Shown here: positions 52,879 through 64,000 of the stretch, in pieces
How positions within the stretch are numbered: position 1 is the stretch's first letter
How the letters are laid out: each line of letters starts with the position of its first letter
From: Sinohyriopsis cumingii
Lineage: Eukaryota > Mollusca > Bivalvia > Unionida > Unionidae
Assembly (NCBI GenBank): GCA_028554795.2
Contig: CM068829.1
Span: forward strand, 132,992,825 to 133,056,824
Reading direction: 5' to 3'
DNA: 64,000 nucleotides
Program-made: the position numbers and the translations under genes
Notes under the pieces: model-generated
What the model was told of the DNA's origin: nothing
The model's input: the letters and a program-made list of their open reading frames with translations, nothing else
The model's database searches: none

Positions 52879-54290
52879 GTGTGTGACCGGTTTCGCTTTA
52901 ATAAAATGCAGACAGGATATGCACACAATGATGGTATCGAAGCGTGTAAACATTATCTTGAAGAAAACGAATATACATATAAACTATCAAAAGAACATGT
53001 TTGTGATTTGATCAAATTTGTGCTGGAAAATAACTTTTTTCAATTTGGTAATACAAACTATCTCCAAAACATGGGAACAGCAATGGGTAGTCCTGTGTCA
53101 CCTGCTTATGCATCTTTATTTATGGGAAAATTAGAAAATTATTTTCTAAGTAAATACCTCTTAAAACCAGATGTTTGGTTAAGATTTTTAGACGATATCT
53201 TTATGATTTGGAGGTATTCATTAAAAAATCTTTATTATTTTATAGACAGTTTAAACAAATTACATCCAACAATAAAATTTACATTCAATGTGTCTAAAAC
53301 TAAAGTAACAATTTTGGACGTAGATGTCGTGAAAAATGAAAATAATGACATTACTACCATGGTTCATATTAAAAACACGAATATTCATCAATATATTGAA
53401 TATTCTTAGTGCCACCCTAAATCATGTAAAAACGGGATACCATATAGTCAAGCAAATAGATACAGAAGAATTATTCGGATGACGCTGTTTTTAAATCATC
53501 TTTGACAGAGTTAGGTCAGCATCTTTTAAATAGAAATTACCCTATTGACATCATTAATACTGCTTTCCAAAAAGTATCTTCTATTACACAACTTGAATCT
53601 TTACAATGTAAATTCAAAAATAGAAATGAAGATATCATTCCTTTTATTACTAAATATAATCCAAGTTTGCCTAATATAGGTAAGATTATCAATAAATATT
53701 GGGATTTATTAAAATTATCATGTATAGCAAGTGTTAAATCGCTACACAAAAGCAAACCTACACTTGCTTATAAGAGGACTAAAAATCTTAAAGATTTCCT
53801 AACTAATTCTAAATTAGAAAAAAAATCATATAAAATATGATCATCAACTAAATGTAATATACCTATATGTTTGCATTGTCCTTTTATTAATGAAAATACT
53901 TCTTTCAATAGTGATAATACGAAAGAAACTTTTAATATGCGCTGTGATACTATTTATGCAACATCAAATGTTATTTATTTGATCACATGCAAAAAATGTG
54001 GCATCCAATATATTGGACAAACCAGTCAACAAATATCTAAACGTATGAACCAACATAGGTCAGATATAACAAAATTATATCGATCAATCATTTTCATCTC
54101 ATGTTGCCGCACATTTTAACAAAATTTCCATACTTTGCAAGATTTCTCCTTCCAACCTATTGTTTAAGCTGATTCTGAGATGGAACGTCTGCTAAAGGAA
54201 ACCTATTGTATTCACCGTCTTAATACGGTATATCCAAAAGGTCTAAATTCAAAAACACTATATGACATTTATCAAACCTGTTCTTGTTCT
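52879..54290 (+). mobile_element. Penelope-like retroelement, 5' truncated and mutated
   Basis: The reverse transcriptase enters at HNDGIEACKHYLEEN and carries QNMGTAMGSPVSPAYASLFM and the catalytic RFLDDIFMIW. The more upstream DVTSLFTN-type motif with the first catalytic Asp is absent. A stop at 53407-53409 and a frame change near 53476 break it inside the conserved CHPKSCKNGIPYSQANRYRR block. The linker frame (53502-53840) and a GIY-YIG endonuclease frame (53871-54119, with YLITCKKCGIQYIGQTSQQI) follow. Another frame break leads to the C-terminal LNTVYPKGLNSK block near 54215-54250. Reverse transcriptase followed by GIY-YIG is diagnostic of endonuclease-bearing Penelope-like elements. Confidence 0.9.
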
Positions 54291-54693
54291 CTTTTTTTTT
54301 TTTTTGAATTATGTCCCCTGTTTACAATTAGTTGAGAATATTATTATATTATTCTACTTGCAGAATAACTTAATTAGTGAAATTATAAACTAATATCATA
54401 AAAATAGGTTTACTAATTCTTTAAAAAAGAAAGTGCATTTTTAAATAATTCTCGATATATTGTGATTAATTATTTATAAAATACTTGATAGTAAGTATTA
54501 TGTACGCCATAATTTTCATTATATAAATTGAGTTTTGAAGAAATATTGAACATTCGTCAATAATATATCAAGATACACTATAGTATTATTATTATATTTT
54601 TTTTAAATTTATTTATATATTTATTTTCTATACTTTAATAAGTGTGTATTATACATAATACAAATATTAATAAAACTTTATCTCTATTTAGTC

Positions 54694-54762
<69 letters not shown>

Positions 54763-55520
54763 ATCGTAAGAATGAACAACTTTTAAAAAATGAACTTGTA
54801 ACAGGCATATCAGTTTCCTTATTTTATTATTCAACTTAAATTAACGTGAAGTATTTTAGATTTCTACCCTCAGGTTTCATGCTATTTCAGGTTTAATTTT
54901 AGTTTTATGGTCAGCCGAGATGCATCAGACAGACTCTGACCAAATATAAGTATTAAAACCAGTTTAAACCCATGCCTCACAAGAACAGAGGTAGTCAGTT
55001 CTCATTTTTCTTGTTTTCCGATCCATCATCCATTTAACGAAACTGAGTTCTGTCCTCGTTAGAAATCTTTTGTTTTAAATTATTTTTTACGAAATAATAA
55101 TGTCGCAGCTGATATGAAAATCCAAATGCACATATATTTTATCGGACAACAAGAAAGTTTGGTTATTAATGCCCATTTACACAGTTACTGCAATAGGGAA
55201 TTCATGGGTAAAACAGGTGACAATGACGGCATATTATCAGCAAGAAATATAAACTACGAAACAACGAAAGTATTATTGATATATTTCGTTTGATGGACAG
55301 ATTTTTCTGAAAAACGAATCTTGTGTAGAGAATTAAAACGAACGGTGGAATAAAAACCAAAGCATTTTTACCAGTAAAGACTTAGACTAGGAAAACACAC
55401 ACCTGTTTTCCATGATCCTTTCTACTTTACTTACCATTATATTTTTTATTGAATTGTTTATTTAATTATTAACACTTTATTTATTTTGTGTCGATAATGA
55501 TTCTATCTAGTTGTTTAATT
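54291..55520. other. 3' flank of the Penelope-like element, AT-rich
   Basis: Very AT-rich sequence, part of which may be the element's 3' untranslated region. It contains an AT microsatellite at 54700-54760. No gene is supported. Confidence 0.4.
54700..54760. repeat. (AT)n microsatellite
   Basis: About 30 AT dinucleotides. Confidence 0.95.
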
Positions 55521-55842
55521 GCTACGATCACTCTGATTAAAATCAGATCTCCACTGTACTACGTGAAGATCTGACAGCGACAGCTTATGGGTCATGTTCC
55601 CGTGATCTTTGAATTATCCATTGGAAATGCAGCTTTCAAACATGTGCAAGTGAATCAGATCGTTCGGTACACAATGATGCTCTAAAACTATACGAGAAGA
55701 TATAATATTTATATTATTGGCTGATAAAATTAGCGATTATAATAACGGCATAGGTCACCAGACTATGATCCCTAAGCGGTCGCTGTCAGATCTTCACTTA
55801 GGGACAGTGCAGATCTCATTTTAATCAGATTGTTGTTACGAT
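55521..55842. mobile_element. MITE-like element with long terminal inverted repeats
   Basis: A left arm (55521-55607) and right arm (55752-55842) are inverted copies, sharing CTGATTAAAATNAGATCTNC and GTGAAGATCTGACAGCGAC. About 145 bases of non-coding DNA lie between. Size and structure fit a non-autonomous DNA transposon. No transposase is present, and target duplications were not clear by eye. Confidence 0.75.
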
Positions 55843-56755
55843 ATGTGCCAAAGGCCAAGGGCAACGAGTTATTTCCCTTGTACTATGTGTCCTGACTTTT
55901 GCGATTCTCTAAACATTTAATCAAGCCGTTATTTCCATATTATAATATATTATGATGTTTGTACTTAGTGATTAGCAGTCACAGAAGTTAACTGAAGGAA
56001 GACCAAAGAAAAAAGGAAATGCATTAAATTACTCTCAGAGTCCTGTCTAAGCTTTTGTGTACACTGGCGTACCAATCACAAAAAGTTATTTCTCTTTTGT
56101 CTTATCAATAACAAACACAAACCAACTGACCTTAACGGAAATTAAGACAAAAAATAAATTGGAAGAGACGTGAAGCTCTTTTTATTTTGTTTTCTTGATT
56201 TAAACGACACTATTAACACATTATTGGCAATGTATTACCGAGGAAATAGAAGCTAAGTGCCTCTATGAAGAACACACCAAGACGGCCGACCCCCGACTGG
56301 CATGTTCGAGTATCGAAGCTGCGTCCCTTGGATTACGAGTTCGACGCAGTCACCAACTGAACTACATTGGCTTCCCTATTTTAGACAACTACAAAGGAGT
56401 GATTGAATCGTATAACCTCATTGCTAACAGAAAAAAAATTGTTAATTAATCACTAAAAACACACGAAACTTACGGTTCACAATCTGAATTAAAATGGAAA
56501 AGCAATCTTCCATTAAGCTGGATGTGGCAGGGTACATACTGCGAAGATAAATTACGTGATATTATGCTGTGGTAATTGGCTTGGAATTGCTTAGGCACTT
56601 ATAACCATTTGTTTTTTCGTTAGGCAAGATATTAAAAATAATTGTTCTGTGGTTTGACTACGTCTATCCCCACCCCCTCCTCTGATCGGAAGTACTTTTA
56701 TGCTTATGTGTACTTTGATAAAATCTTTACAAAGTCTTAGTATTTATTAGCTAAT
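55843..56755. other. intergenic DNA with a tRNA-like relic
   Basis: No gene is supported. The only structure seen is the tRNA-like sequence at 56306-56382. Confidence 0.4.
56306..56382 (-). pseudogene. tRNA-like relic, possibly from tRNA-Thr(CGT)
   Basis: The minus strand has TGTAGTTCAGTTGGTGAC (box A-like), an anticodon-loop-like CTCGTAATC and a box B-like GCTTCGATACTC in order and at roughly tRNA spacing. Pairing in the acceptor stem is poor, so I regard it as a decayed tRNA or the head of an old SINE. Confidence 0.35.
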
Positions 56756-57046
56756 GCTATGACACAAGTGGTTAGAGCGCCCGCTTTGGATGCGGGAGGT
56801 CGCGCGTTCAAACCTCGAGCGAGTAATACCAAAATAGTAATAGCAGCTGTCTCGCCTGGCGCTCATCATGTGGATGTTAGTGTTAGGACTGGTCAGCCAC
56901 GTGTCAGGATAATGTGACTGGGTGGGACATCATGCTACTTGTCTGCGGCATGATGCCCCAGTGCTAGACATCACTATAAACTGTCACACTGCAAACAACG
57001 TTGTGATATGACTGAAACATTGCTAAATTCACATTAAAAATCCAAA
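56756..57046 (+). mobile_element. SINE family B (tRNA-derived)
   Basis: The head has CAAGTGGTTAGAGCGCCCGC and GCGTTCAAACCTC. The body shares GTGTTAGGACTGGTCAGCC, TGATGCCCCAGTGCTAGACA and ACATTAAAAATCCAAATC with the other family B copies. It ends at a TC/AC microsatellite, which may have grown from its tail. Confidence 0.88.
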
Positions 57047-57105
57047 TCTCTCTCCCTCTCTCTTTCTCTCTCTCTCCCTCACACACACACACACACACAC
57101 ACACA
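57047..57105. repeat. (TC)n(AC)n microsatellite at a SINE tail
   Basis: TC-rich tract followed by AC dinucleotides directly after the SINE 3' end. Confidence 0.9.
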
Positions 57106-58866
57106 TGGGCGCGCACGCGTGCACCAGCGCCAAGAGCCACATAGTCATGCGTGTATCTCCCCAGGAAGGATGGTATGAAGGTAAGGACCCTTTCACTAGT
57201 TCTACAGCATCATCATGTATGAGAAATCACTCCCTGGGCAAACAGGATAAAGCAAGCTCTAGTAGTCATGCGCCAACAGGTGCTCAAATTTCACATTACA
57301 TTACACCACGTGGGATGTTCTTTTTTTCACAGCAAAACCAATACGAAAACTTGTGCACTAATACACTATTAGCTAGTATCAGTAAACCATGTGCGAATCA
57401 GTTTGTATACATCTTGGTGGAAACACTTGTAAATTTATAACAACTCTGTTTGAAATGTAAACGATAATTTTAAAAAATTTACGGATTTATTTTAAACATT
57501 GTTTACGGGTAGTTTTCATTTCTCTTTTAAAAGAATTCATTGAGATTAGTTGGACCCAAAACATCACATTAATGACAGTCAACTTGTTATGGTTTCGTGA
57601 GAATAGAATCCTGTTTCGTATTTGTATATTCATTTGTGAGTGTTCTAAACATTTTGGAGAAAAAAGACACAAATTCATGTGTTAACTGCCATATAACTTT
57701 GCATCTGAAAGCGGTATATTACAAGATATTGCAAAAGAAAACACTGTTTTACTTAAGATTTTACAAACCCCAAAAAGTTACACCCTTTTCGTTCAATACT
57801 TTAGTCATTCTGTGGCAAGAATTGTAGCTATAATATTTTATCTTCCATTTTGAACTTGTAATATTTTAGCAAATTATGATATTTTCAAATAGTTCTATGG
57901 CATCATCTTAACTTTATCTGATTTATTTTTAATACATTTTTTTTTCACGAACATTGCTTTCTTGCTTAACTTGTTCTTCAAGTCTTTGTATCTGTTCATT
58001 CCGGTGTTTTGTTGTGCAAATTTATATTCTTAAGGCGGCATTTAATGTCATCTCACCTCTCTTTCTTCTTGTAAGGGTACACACAAAAAAACGCCGGACA
58101 ATTGATGTTCTGGTGAATTGAGAATTTCATATAACATATCATCTATCTTAGGTTCCAAATGTCTTTATTTATTTCTGATTTGTGATTTGTGTGACAGATA
58201 TTTTGCATCTCGATTTCTTCTTATTCAGCTCCGGCTTTGTGACTGCAAGGCGTCTTTAGCTTATCATTGTTTTGTGTTTGTTTTTTTTTTTAAATTCAGT
58301 GGTTATCGATTTTGCGTTTATCCTTTGCCTCTAAGATTATTTAAACTTTCCTGAGATTCATGTGTTTTTAGAACTTTAGAACTTAAATTCTTTTATAAGA
58401 CTAGATCATCGGGGCTTCATCTCTGATAGACATTTTGTACCACCAATCTGAGTGATCTTTAAATCAAATGCACTATCGAATCATTCTGTAGATTTGATGT
58501 AAATTTCACCATTACCATCTTTATGCATAAACACTGAATATTTACTTATACTGGACACATCTACTTTATAAGCAGAAGTTCTGAATAGTGTCTGCAATTT
58601 GATTTCTTTTTGTTTAATATCTTGATCATCAAAAACATCTGATTGTCCTATCCAACATCTCTAGCAAGGTTTACATTACTATCAGCTTCAATTTAATCTT
58701 GTATCATCATCGTGATCATCGTAAACAAGCTTTCAAATTCTTTCATTTCATCATCTATATTACTTTCAGCCATTTCTTTTATTATGGACATAGCGAAAAA
58801 TATGAAAGGTACCGCTGCAAAAATAATTATGACTCATTCAAGATAAAAATAGCGGTAGTCCTGAAT
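57106..58866. other. no gene seen
   Basis: AT-rich sequence. The frame at 57105-57440 starts inside simple repeat and lacks motifs. Confidence 0.4.
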
Positions 58867-58867
58867 A

Positions 58868-59200
58868 ATGCAAACAGGAATTACAAATGGAACATACACA
58901 GAGTTTGCCAGTAAAGCTGCTATCAACAACTCGTGGAAAAAAAGAACTAAAGTCAATGCCATATGTTCGAAAAAATTTAAATCTATTGTCAGGTGTCGTA
59001 ATGGACAGTGTAACATCATTATCAAACATGTTCCAAAAGACAATATAGACATTTTACAAAATGAGCTGAAAGATAACTACATGACTTCAACGGTATCAGA
59101 TAATGGATTTTTGTCATGTAAGCTAGATTTGTCCTCAGTATCTTTGAGTGCAATTATAATGACATTTTTCAAAGTTGACAATAAGCACGGGTTCTATTAG
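58868..59200 (+). CDS. hypothetical ORF of 110 codons, unknown
   Basis: The product has a plausible mix of residues, including NAICSKKFKSIVRCRNGQC and IIIKHVPKDNIDILQNEL, and no low-complexity run. I recognise no domain and see no convincing splice sites at its ends. It may be an exon, a fragment of an old element, or chance. Confidence 0.2.
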   Translation: MQTGITNGTYTEFASKAAINNSWKKRTKVNAICSKKFKSIVRCRNGQCNIIIKHVPKDNIDILQNELKDNYMTSTVSDNGFLSCKLDLSSVSLSAIIMTFFKVDNKHGFY

Positions 59201-60100
59201 AGTCGGTTATGTCTCTTTTCTATTTTACATCTTGGATATAATTATTACCCAATAACATATCAAATTAGTGTTTAATACTTGTAGGTGTCGTTGTAATAGG
59301 TCTTGAAATTAACCTTTTATACGTCTTTAAATGAAGTTTAGTTAAGTTTCCAATTATTTATACAAAGAAAAGGAAAAGGAAAGTGAGCAAAACAAACGGA
59401 AGACGAACTTAAGTTAGCACAACTATGAAACGGAAACTTCACCAATCCCAAATGATCTGCGTCTAGTTGAACTTTGTATAAAACTTGGGAAACCTTTTGC
59501 GGTGATTTTAAAGAAAGAAATGAGATAAGTTCAGATTGGATAATTATTTGCTGATTGGGAGTAGTAGAGTTGTTTTGTGCATCTTGTTCATTTGGCTCAA
59601 AGTGAAAGTGTTTCTTCACAGACTTGAAAATCCATTTATTAAAGTTGTTGAAGTTGAAAATGAGCAAACAATCAAAGGACAACAAGATAAAACTATGACC
59701 GTGTCTTGCTTTAGCTTTTAGGGTAATAAATTAAACAACTTTTACCTTGTTGTGTTGACCAAAACGAAAAACAAAAACAGAAAGACAACTCCTTTTAACA
59801 TACAGCACGTACATCTGCAATCACATCTTCACACAACGTGCTTTTAAAGACGTTTCTCACATATAAATTGGATCCTCTATCAAACGTTGACGCTGAAAAT
59901 TTTTGTAAAGAAATCATTCCATTTTCACGAAGTCCACGATCAACTAGCTGATAGTAAATGAACTTTTACTGAATAAATTTTTAACACCATACGAAACATA
60001 TTAAAATAATATATATATTGCTAACTACTTTACATTTTCTGGTCAGTGAGTGACAAAAACAAATCAATACTATTTACCATAGAATATTAATATCTTGTCT
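59201..60100. other. no gene seen
   Basis: AT-rich intergenic DNA without supported features. Confidence 0.4.
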
Positions 60101-60621
60101 CATTGTAGCTTACAACGTAATTTTGAAAAGTATATTTAAGCTTACAAACGGACCACCAACAACAATGGATACTGAGTTGATTTGAAAGCTAGTAAGTCAA
60201 GTATCCCTCAGTAGTACAGGACAGTACAACGCCGCCTCAGCAAGCAAGTGGGAGCAATTTTTAGCAAGAAAGTCAGGTGATCTTTTCACAATTTCTTCCT
60301 TTTTCAAATGATTCATTGCATTTGTTTATGTATTTAGTGTGCGTGTCTCGGCTGGGAAACGTAGCACTTTTTGTACTTTGATAATTGTATTTTGCATTTT
60401 TCATTTTGTGTTGCATAATCTCTAGTCCTGAAAAAGGATTATGGTCCTTTCTCGGTAGAAAAGGATTAGTAATATACATACTATACAATGCTAGTAGGGC
60501 GTGACCGCCTAATATTGCCACACTATAGTTTGTTTAGTTTGAGCAGTGACAGTAGTGGAGTGAGACCTGCATTATTATTGTGTCTGGTTAGCTTTGGGTG
60601 AACTTCGTTTAAACGATTAAA

Positions 60622-61964
60622 ATGGAATCGGTTGAAGCATGTACCTTGGTCACAGAGACAATCCCTAAAAGGTCAAAGCTCAACCAATTTTTTGAAAACC
60701 ATGCAGAGAATAGATGTTTAATAGTGAAACACCCGGCTGGGTGTCAAACACTAGACTTTGGGGATGAACCACAGGCCCCAAAACAGGGGGAATTTCTAAT
60801 GGCCATTCACACCTTGGGTATCGATATTGGGAAAATTCATGGAGTTCAAAACGGGGGGAGGAATAAATACGTGATTTATCCCAAACACCGAACTAACCTA
60901 CTTGACATGCAAACATTAGACGTAAAGGGAATGACTACGACGGTGTACGAGGCGGAACCGTTCGTAAGAAACATTATGCCCAAACTAACGGAAGTGCACA
61001 TGGTAGGCCTCCCGTTAGAAGTTAGCACGGAGGAAATCAAACTTAAGATTGAAACCAAGTTTCATGCGAAAGTAGCAGCATACAAAACGGCTACTATATG
61101 GTGCTTTGCCCCTATAAAATCTGGAAATAGGATCATATATGTAGAAAAGGAAGAAGCGAAAAAGATCCCGTTATTTTTCTACGTCCTATGCTTTAGGCTA
61201 AAGAGTTGGTATAGGGGGTCGGAAAACGACAGGTTTTGCCCAAAATGCCACAGAACGGGTCATGAACCGAGGGAGTGCCCAGGGCCTAACCCAGAGATAC
61301 AGCCAGGAACAGCCAACTATCAAACATATGCAAGCAAAGTAGCTGCAAACACAAAAAAAACAAACAAGAGGAGAAGCATAGCAGATTCTTCAACTAATTT
61401 AAAATGTAAGAAAAGGGAGAGATCAGGAAGAAGAAAACGAGCAGATACGCACGTTGCCCCAAATCGATGTCACAGCAATAAGAGATGATGAACAAAAAAC
61501 TCCAGAGTGGCAACAAGTACTCAGTGCCAATAAAACGGACAGATTAACGACACCTGGGAAAGGCTATTGCATACAACTAAACAATAGATTTGGAAGCCTC
61601 ACAGAAGAGGAAATACAAGAAGGAAATGGAAACGAACAAATGGAGGAGGGACTGGGAGGAATCAGGCCTCTTGCATCAACACCACTACCCGCAGGGAGGA
61701 GGAGCAAGAGGAAAGCAATGACAGGCCCTGAATCCCCCCCAAGGAAGAAGAAAAAGAAGGAGAAGGAGAAAACAGCAGAAAACTAGAAACAAAAGAAAAC
61801 AAAGGGACTTTGAAAAAGAGTACAGTAACAAAAAAGAAAAGGGCAGAAGGGAAAGACGAGGAAGAAACGGAAAGTGAAACGGATAGTGAAAATGAAAATA
61901 TGGATGGAAATGAAGATGAAGAGGAAACGGAAAATGAAGAAGGGAAAGACACACAGGACATATA
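60622..61964 (+). pseudogene. LINE ORF1 protein with CCHC zinc knuckle (frame-shifted)
   Basis: The first frame (60622-61488) encodes about 288 residues from MESVEACTLVTETIPKRSKL. It has a likely RRM-like segment (LTEVHMVGLPLEVSTEEIKL) followed by a CCHC knuckle CPKCHRTGHEPREC, an arrangement common in L1/Tx1 ORF1 proteins that bind the element's RNA. Near 61470 the frame shifts into a continuation (RDDEQKTPEWQQVLSANKTD to a KKKKKEKEKTAEN end, stop at about 61786). A third frame supplies a strongly acidic tail to about 61964. Two single-base changes would explain this; alternatively the acidic tail is noise. Confidence 0.8.
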
Positions 61965-62186
61965 AGACACAGAAACAAAATATGACACGACGGAAATGAC
62001 AATAGACCAAACTAATACAATAACCAATATTACAGGGGGAAAAACCAACCTCTACAGCAGTGCTGAGTGGGTGGGTTCTGACTCCAGTGCCCCCATATAA
62101 AAACTTACTCACACTAAAAATCTAGAAAACTAAATTTAGGAAAATTAGACAATAACCATTACTGTGGCTACCTGGAAGGAAAAAAA

Positions 62187-64000
62187 ATGGAAGGAAAGAA
62201 CTTCCAAATTTTATCAATTAACGTAAATGGTATAAATAAGGAAAAAAAATTTAAATTTAAAAAAGATTTAAGTTATGATATATTATTCTTGCAAGAAACT
62301 CACAATGGATTTACAGATGATGTGAGGATTTTTTGTGAGAGCCACCTAGATGGAATTTTACTAAAAATTGATTTTGAAGGGGAAGACATAAAAGGAGGAG
62401 TAGCCACCCTGATTAAAAATAAACCGGGTGTTAATTCGGAAAGGATAGAGGAGGGAAAGGATTTTAAAGGCAGGCTGCTCCATATAAAAATTGGGAAAAT
62501 TCATTTTATAAATCTATATATACCGGCAAGCAAATATCGTAGTCAAGAATTTCTGGGAAAACTTAACAAATACTTAGAGAAATATACCATGGAAGAGGTA
62601 ATACTAGGAGGGGATTATAATTGGGTAGGGGATAACATAGACGGGGAAGGGGATCTAACTACAAATGATATAAGGGTTAAATTAGAAATGGAAAAATGTA
62701 TATCTAAGCATAAATTTACAGATGTATATCGTCTTTTAAACATGCCAAGGAAAGAATATACCTTTGAGTATAAAATAGATAGAGGAAGTAGGATTGACAA
62801 ATTCTTATGTACTAAATATGATAGAAAAATGTATAAAGAAGCAGGTATTATCGATTTTAAGGTTTCAGACCATAAACTAATATGTATCAAATTGAAAGTA
62901 AATAATAAAAATAACTGGGGAAAAGGAAATTGGAAATTAAATAACAAGTTACTGGAAGATCCAAATTTTATTATAGAAATAAAAAACGAAATAGAAAAGT
63001 TTGTGGCAAACGGGAATAGAGACATAATTGGGGAATGGGAAAAATTTAAAAATAAAATTAAAAGAATAGCTATAAAAAATGCGCAAATAAGAAGCAAAAA
63101 TCTTAAATTACAGCAGGAGGCAATAGAAATGCAACTTAAGAAAAATAATCCAATAGAAATAGATAAAAAATTAAAAGACAGGCTAAATAAAATAGAAGAA
63201 AAAATTGGGGGCAAAGAAATAAAAGTAGGGAAATTCACACATATTTATAAAAAAGCGGAAGGGTTGTACAAACGCGAAGAAATGGGGGGAATTATGGATA
63301 GTCTGAAAATTAATGAGGACAAAAGAATAACTGACAAAAATGAAATATTAAAACATATTGAAGAATATTATACTAAATTATATACGTCTCAGGGAATTGC
63401 AAACTGCGAAATTGAGGACTACCTAAAAGATATTCAGTGCGAGAAGATATCATCAGAACATAAGGACTTATGTGATGACTTCATCTCACAAGAAGAAATT
63501 GCAAAATGTATACAAAGCCTTACAAAAGGAAAATCCCCAGGTGGAGATGGACTCATCACGGATATCTACACAAAATTCTGTGTTGAGTTGTCGCCATTTT
63601 GGAGTGGTTATTTAACAATATTTTACTTAGAGACGATGTCATGACAGAAAGTATGAGGGAAGGGACTATAACACTAATATATAAAGGGAAGGGAGATAGG
63701 GAAGATCTAAAAATCTGGAAGGCCCATCTCCCTCCTAAACACTGATTACAAAATACTAAGCAAAATATTAGCGAATAGGATAAAAAATGAAATGGGGAAA
63801 ATAATCAATACAAATCAAACATGTGGCCCCAAAGGTAGAGATATACAAAACAATATACTAAGTATCAAAACAATCATTGAATATATAAATGAAAGTGGAA
63901 AAAAAGCTGCCATGGTACTTTTTGATCAAGAAAAAGCTTTTGACAGATTAGAACATAACTATATACAAAAAGTGCTAGAAAAATTTGGTTTTGGAGATAA
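62187..64000 (+). pseudogene. LINE ORF2: endonuclease and reverse transcriptase, 3' end outside window
   Basis: The first 485 codons (62187-63644) contain an AP-type endonuclease with ILSINVNGI, LFLQETH, GGDYNWVGD, SRIDKFLC and SDHKLICIKL. The reverse transcriptase begins with LTKGKSPGGDGLI. Near 63600 the frame shifts to LFNNILLRDDVMTESMREGT and TLIYKGKGDREDLKIW. Near 63722 one extra base shifts it again to PISLLNTDYKILSKILANRI, and it continues to KAAMVLFDQEKAFDRLEHN, motif A with its catalytic Asp. The window ends before the catalytic ADD motif. The LDQEKAFDR-type motif A points to the L1/Tx1 group. Confidence 0.9.

Larger units (their letters stand above)
60101..64000 (+). mobile_element. 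L1/Tx1-group LINE, 5' part, truncated by the window end
   Basis: ORF1 (zinc-knuckle protein) and ORF2 (AP-like endonuclease followed by reverse transcriptase) lie in the order and orientation of an L1/Tx1-type LINE. The 5' untranslated start is uncertain (somewhere before 60622), and the 3' end lies beyond the window. Each ORF has frame breaks, so this copy is inactive, although its sequence is well preserved over long stretches. Confidence 0.88.

Noticed and set aside
57105..57440. 111-codon frame after the SINE tail
   Set aside because: It starts inside the AC microsatellite and shows no conserved pattern.

Overview
This is a 64 kb piece of a eukaryotic, animal genome, most likely from a marine invertebrate and quite possibly a bivalve mollusc. 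It is AT-rich, with widely spaced exons bounded by GT/AG splice signals and long TA microsatellites. It carries tRNA-derived SINEs and several classes of retro- and DNA transposon. The two clear host genes are a heat-shock-70 family-12 (HSPA12-like) protein and a mitochondria-eating-protein (MIEAP/SPATA18-like) protein; both families are multicopy in bivalves. The species assignment is inference. No prokaryotic feature is present.

Layout. (1) 2.7-6.7 kb, minus strand: an apparently intact four-coding-exon HSPA12-like gene, about 569 aa. (2) 6.7-22.3 kb: intergenic DNA with a 30-bp minisatellite, microsatellites, two SINE families and a decayed gene of a motif type I recognise but cannot name firmly (9.5-11.5 kb). 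(3) 22.36-29.30 kb: two copies of one Ty3/Gypsy LTR retrotransposon nested head-to-head. An older plus-strand copy is interrupted by a complete but mutated minus-strand copy with 255-bp LTRs and a 5-bp target duplication. (4) 29.3-35 kb: a SINE, two candidate small exons and a degenerate satellite of about 170-180 bp. (5) 35.1-41.5 kb: a broken Polinton/Maverick relic with integrase plus chromodomain, capsid-like and adenain-like protease remnants, flanked by inverted repeats. (6) 42.6-43.3 kb: an RNase H fragment, probably of a non-LTR element. (7) 45.07-51.71 kb, plus strand: the MIEAP-like gene. (8) 52.88-54.29 kb: a Penelope-like element with reverse transcriptase and GIY-YIG domains. (9) 55.5-57.1 kb: a MITE-like inverted-repeat element, a tRNA-like relic and another SINE. 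(10) 60.6-64.0 kb: the 5' part of an L1/Tx1-group LINE that runs off the window.

The most unusual object is the MIEAP-like gene. A normal-looking MIEAP C-terminal domain, encoded by four small exons, is preceded by one 3.4-kb exon made of about 11.6 tandem copies of a 97-residue (exactly 291-nt) predicted coiled-coil unit. These units are arranged in higher-order blocks that look like recent unequal exchange. Splice phases match across all five exons. Two further upstream candidate exons (31.42 and 34.19 kb) also fit in phase, which would place the Polinton relic inside an intron of about 10.7 kb.

The two host genes show no operon-like relation. A stress chaperone and a mitochondrial quality-control protein both belong to stress biology, but nothing in this sequence links them functionally. 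Most of the remaining DNA is mobile elements at various stages of decay.
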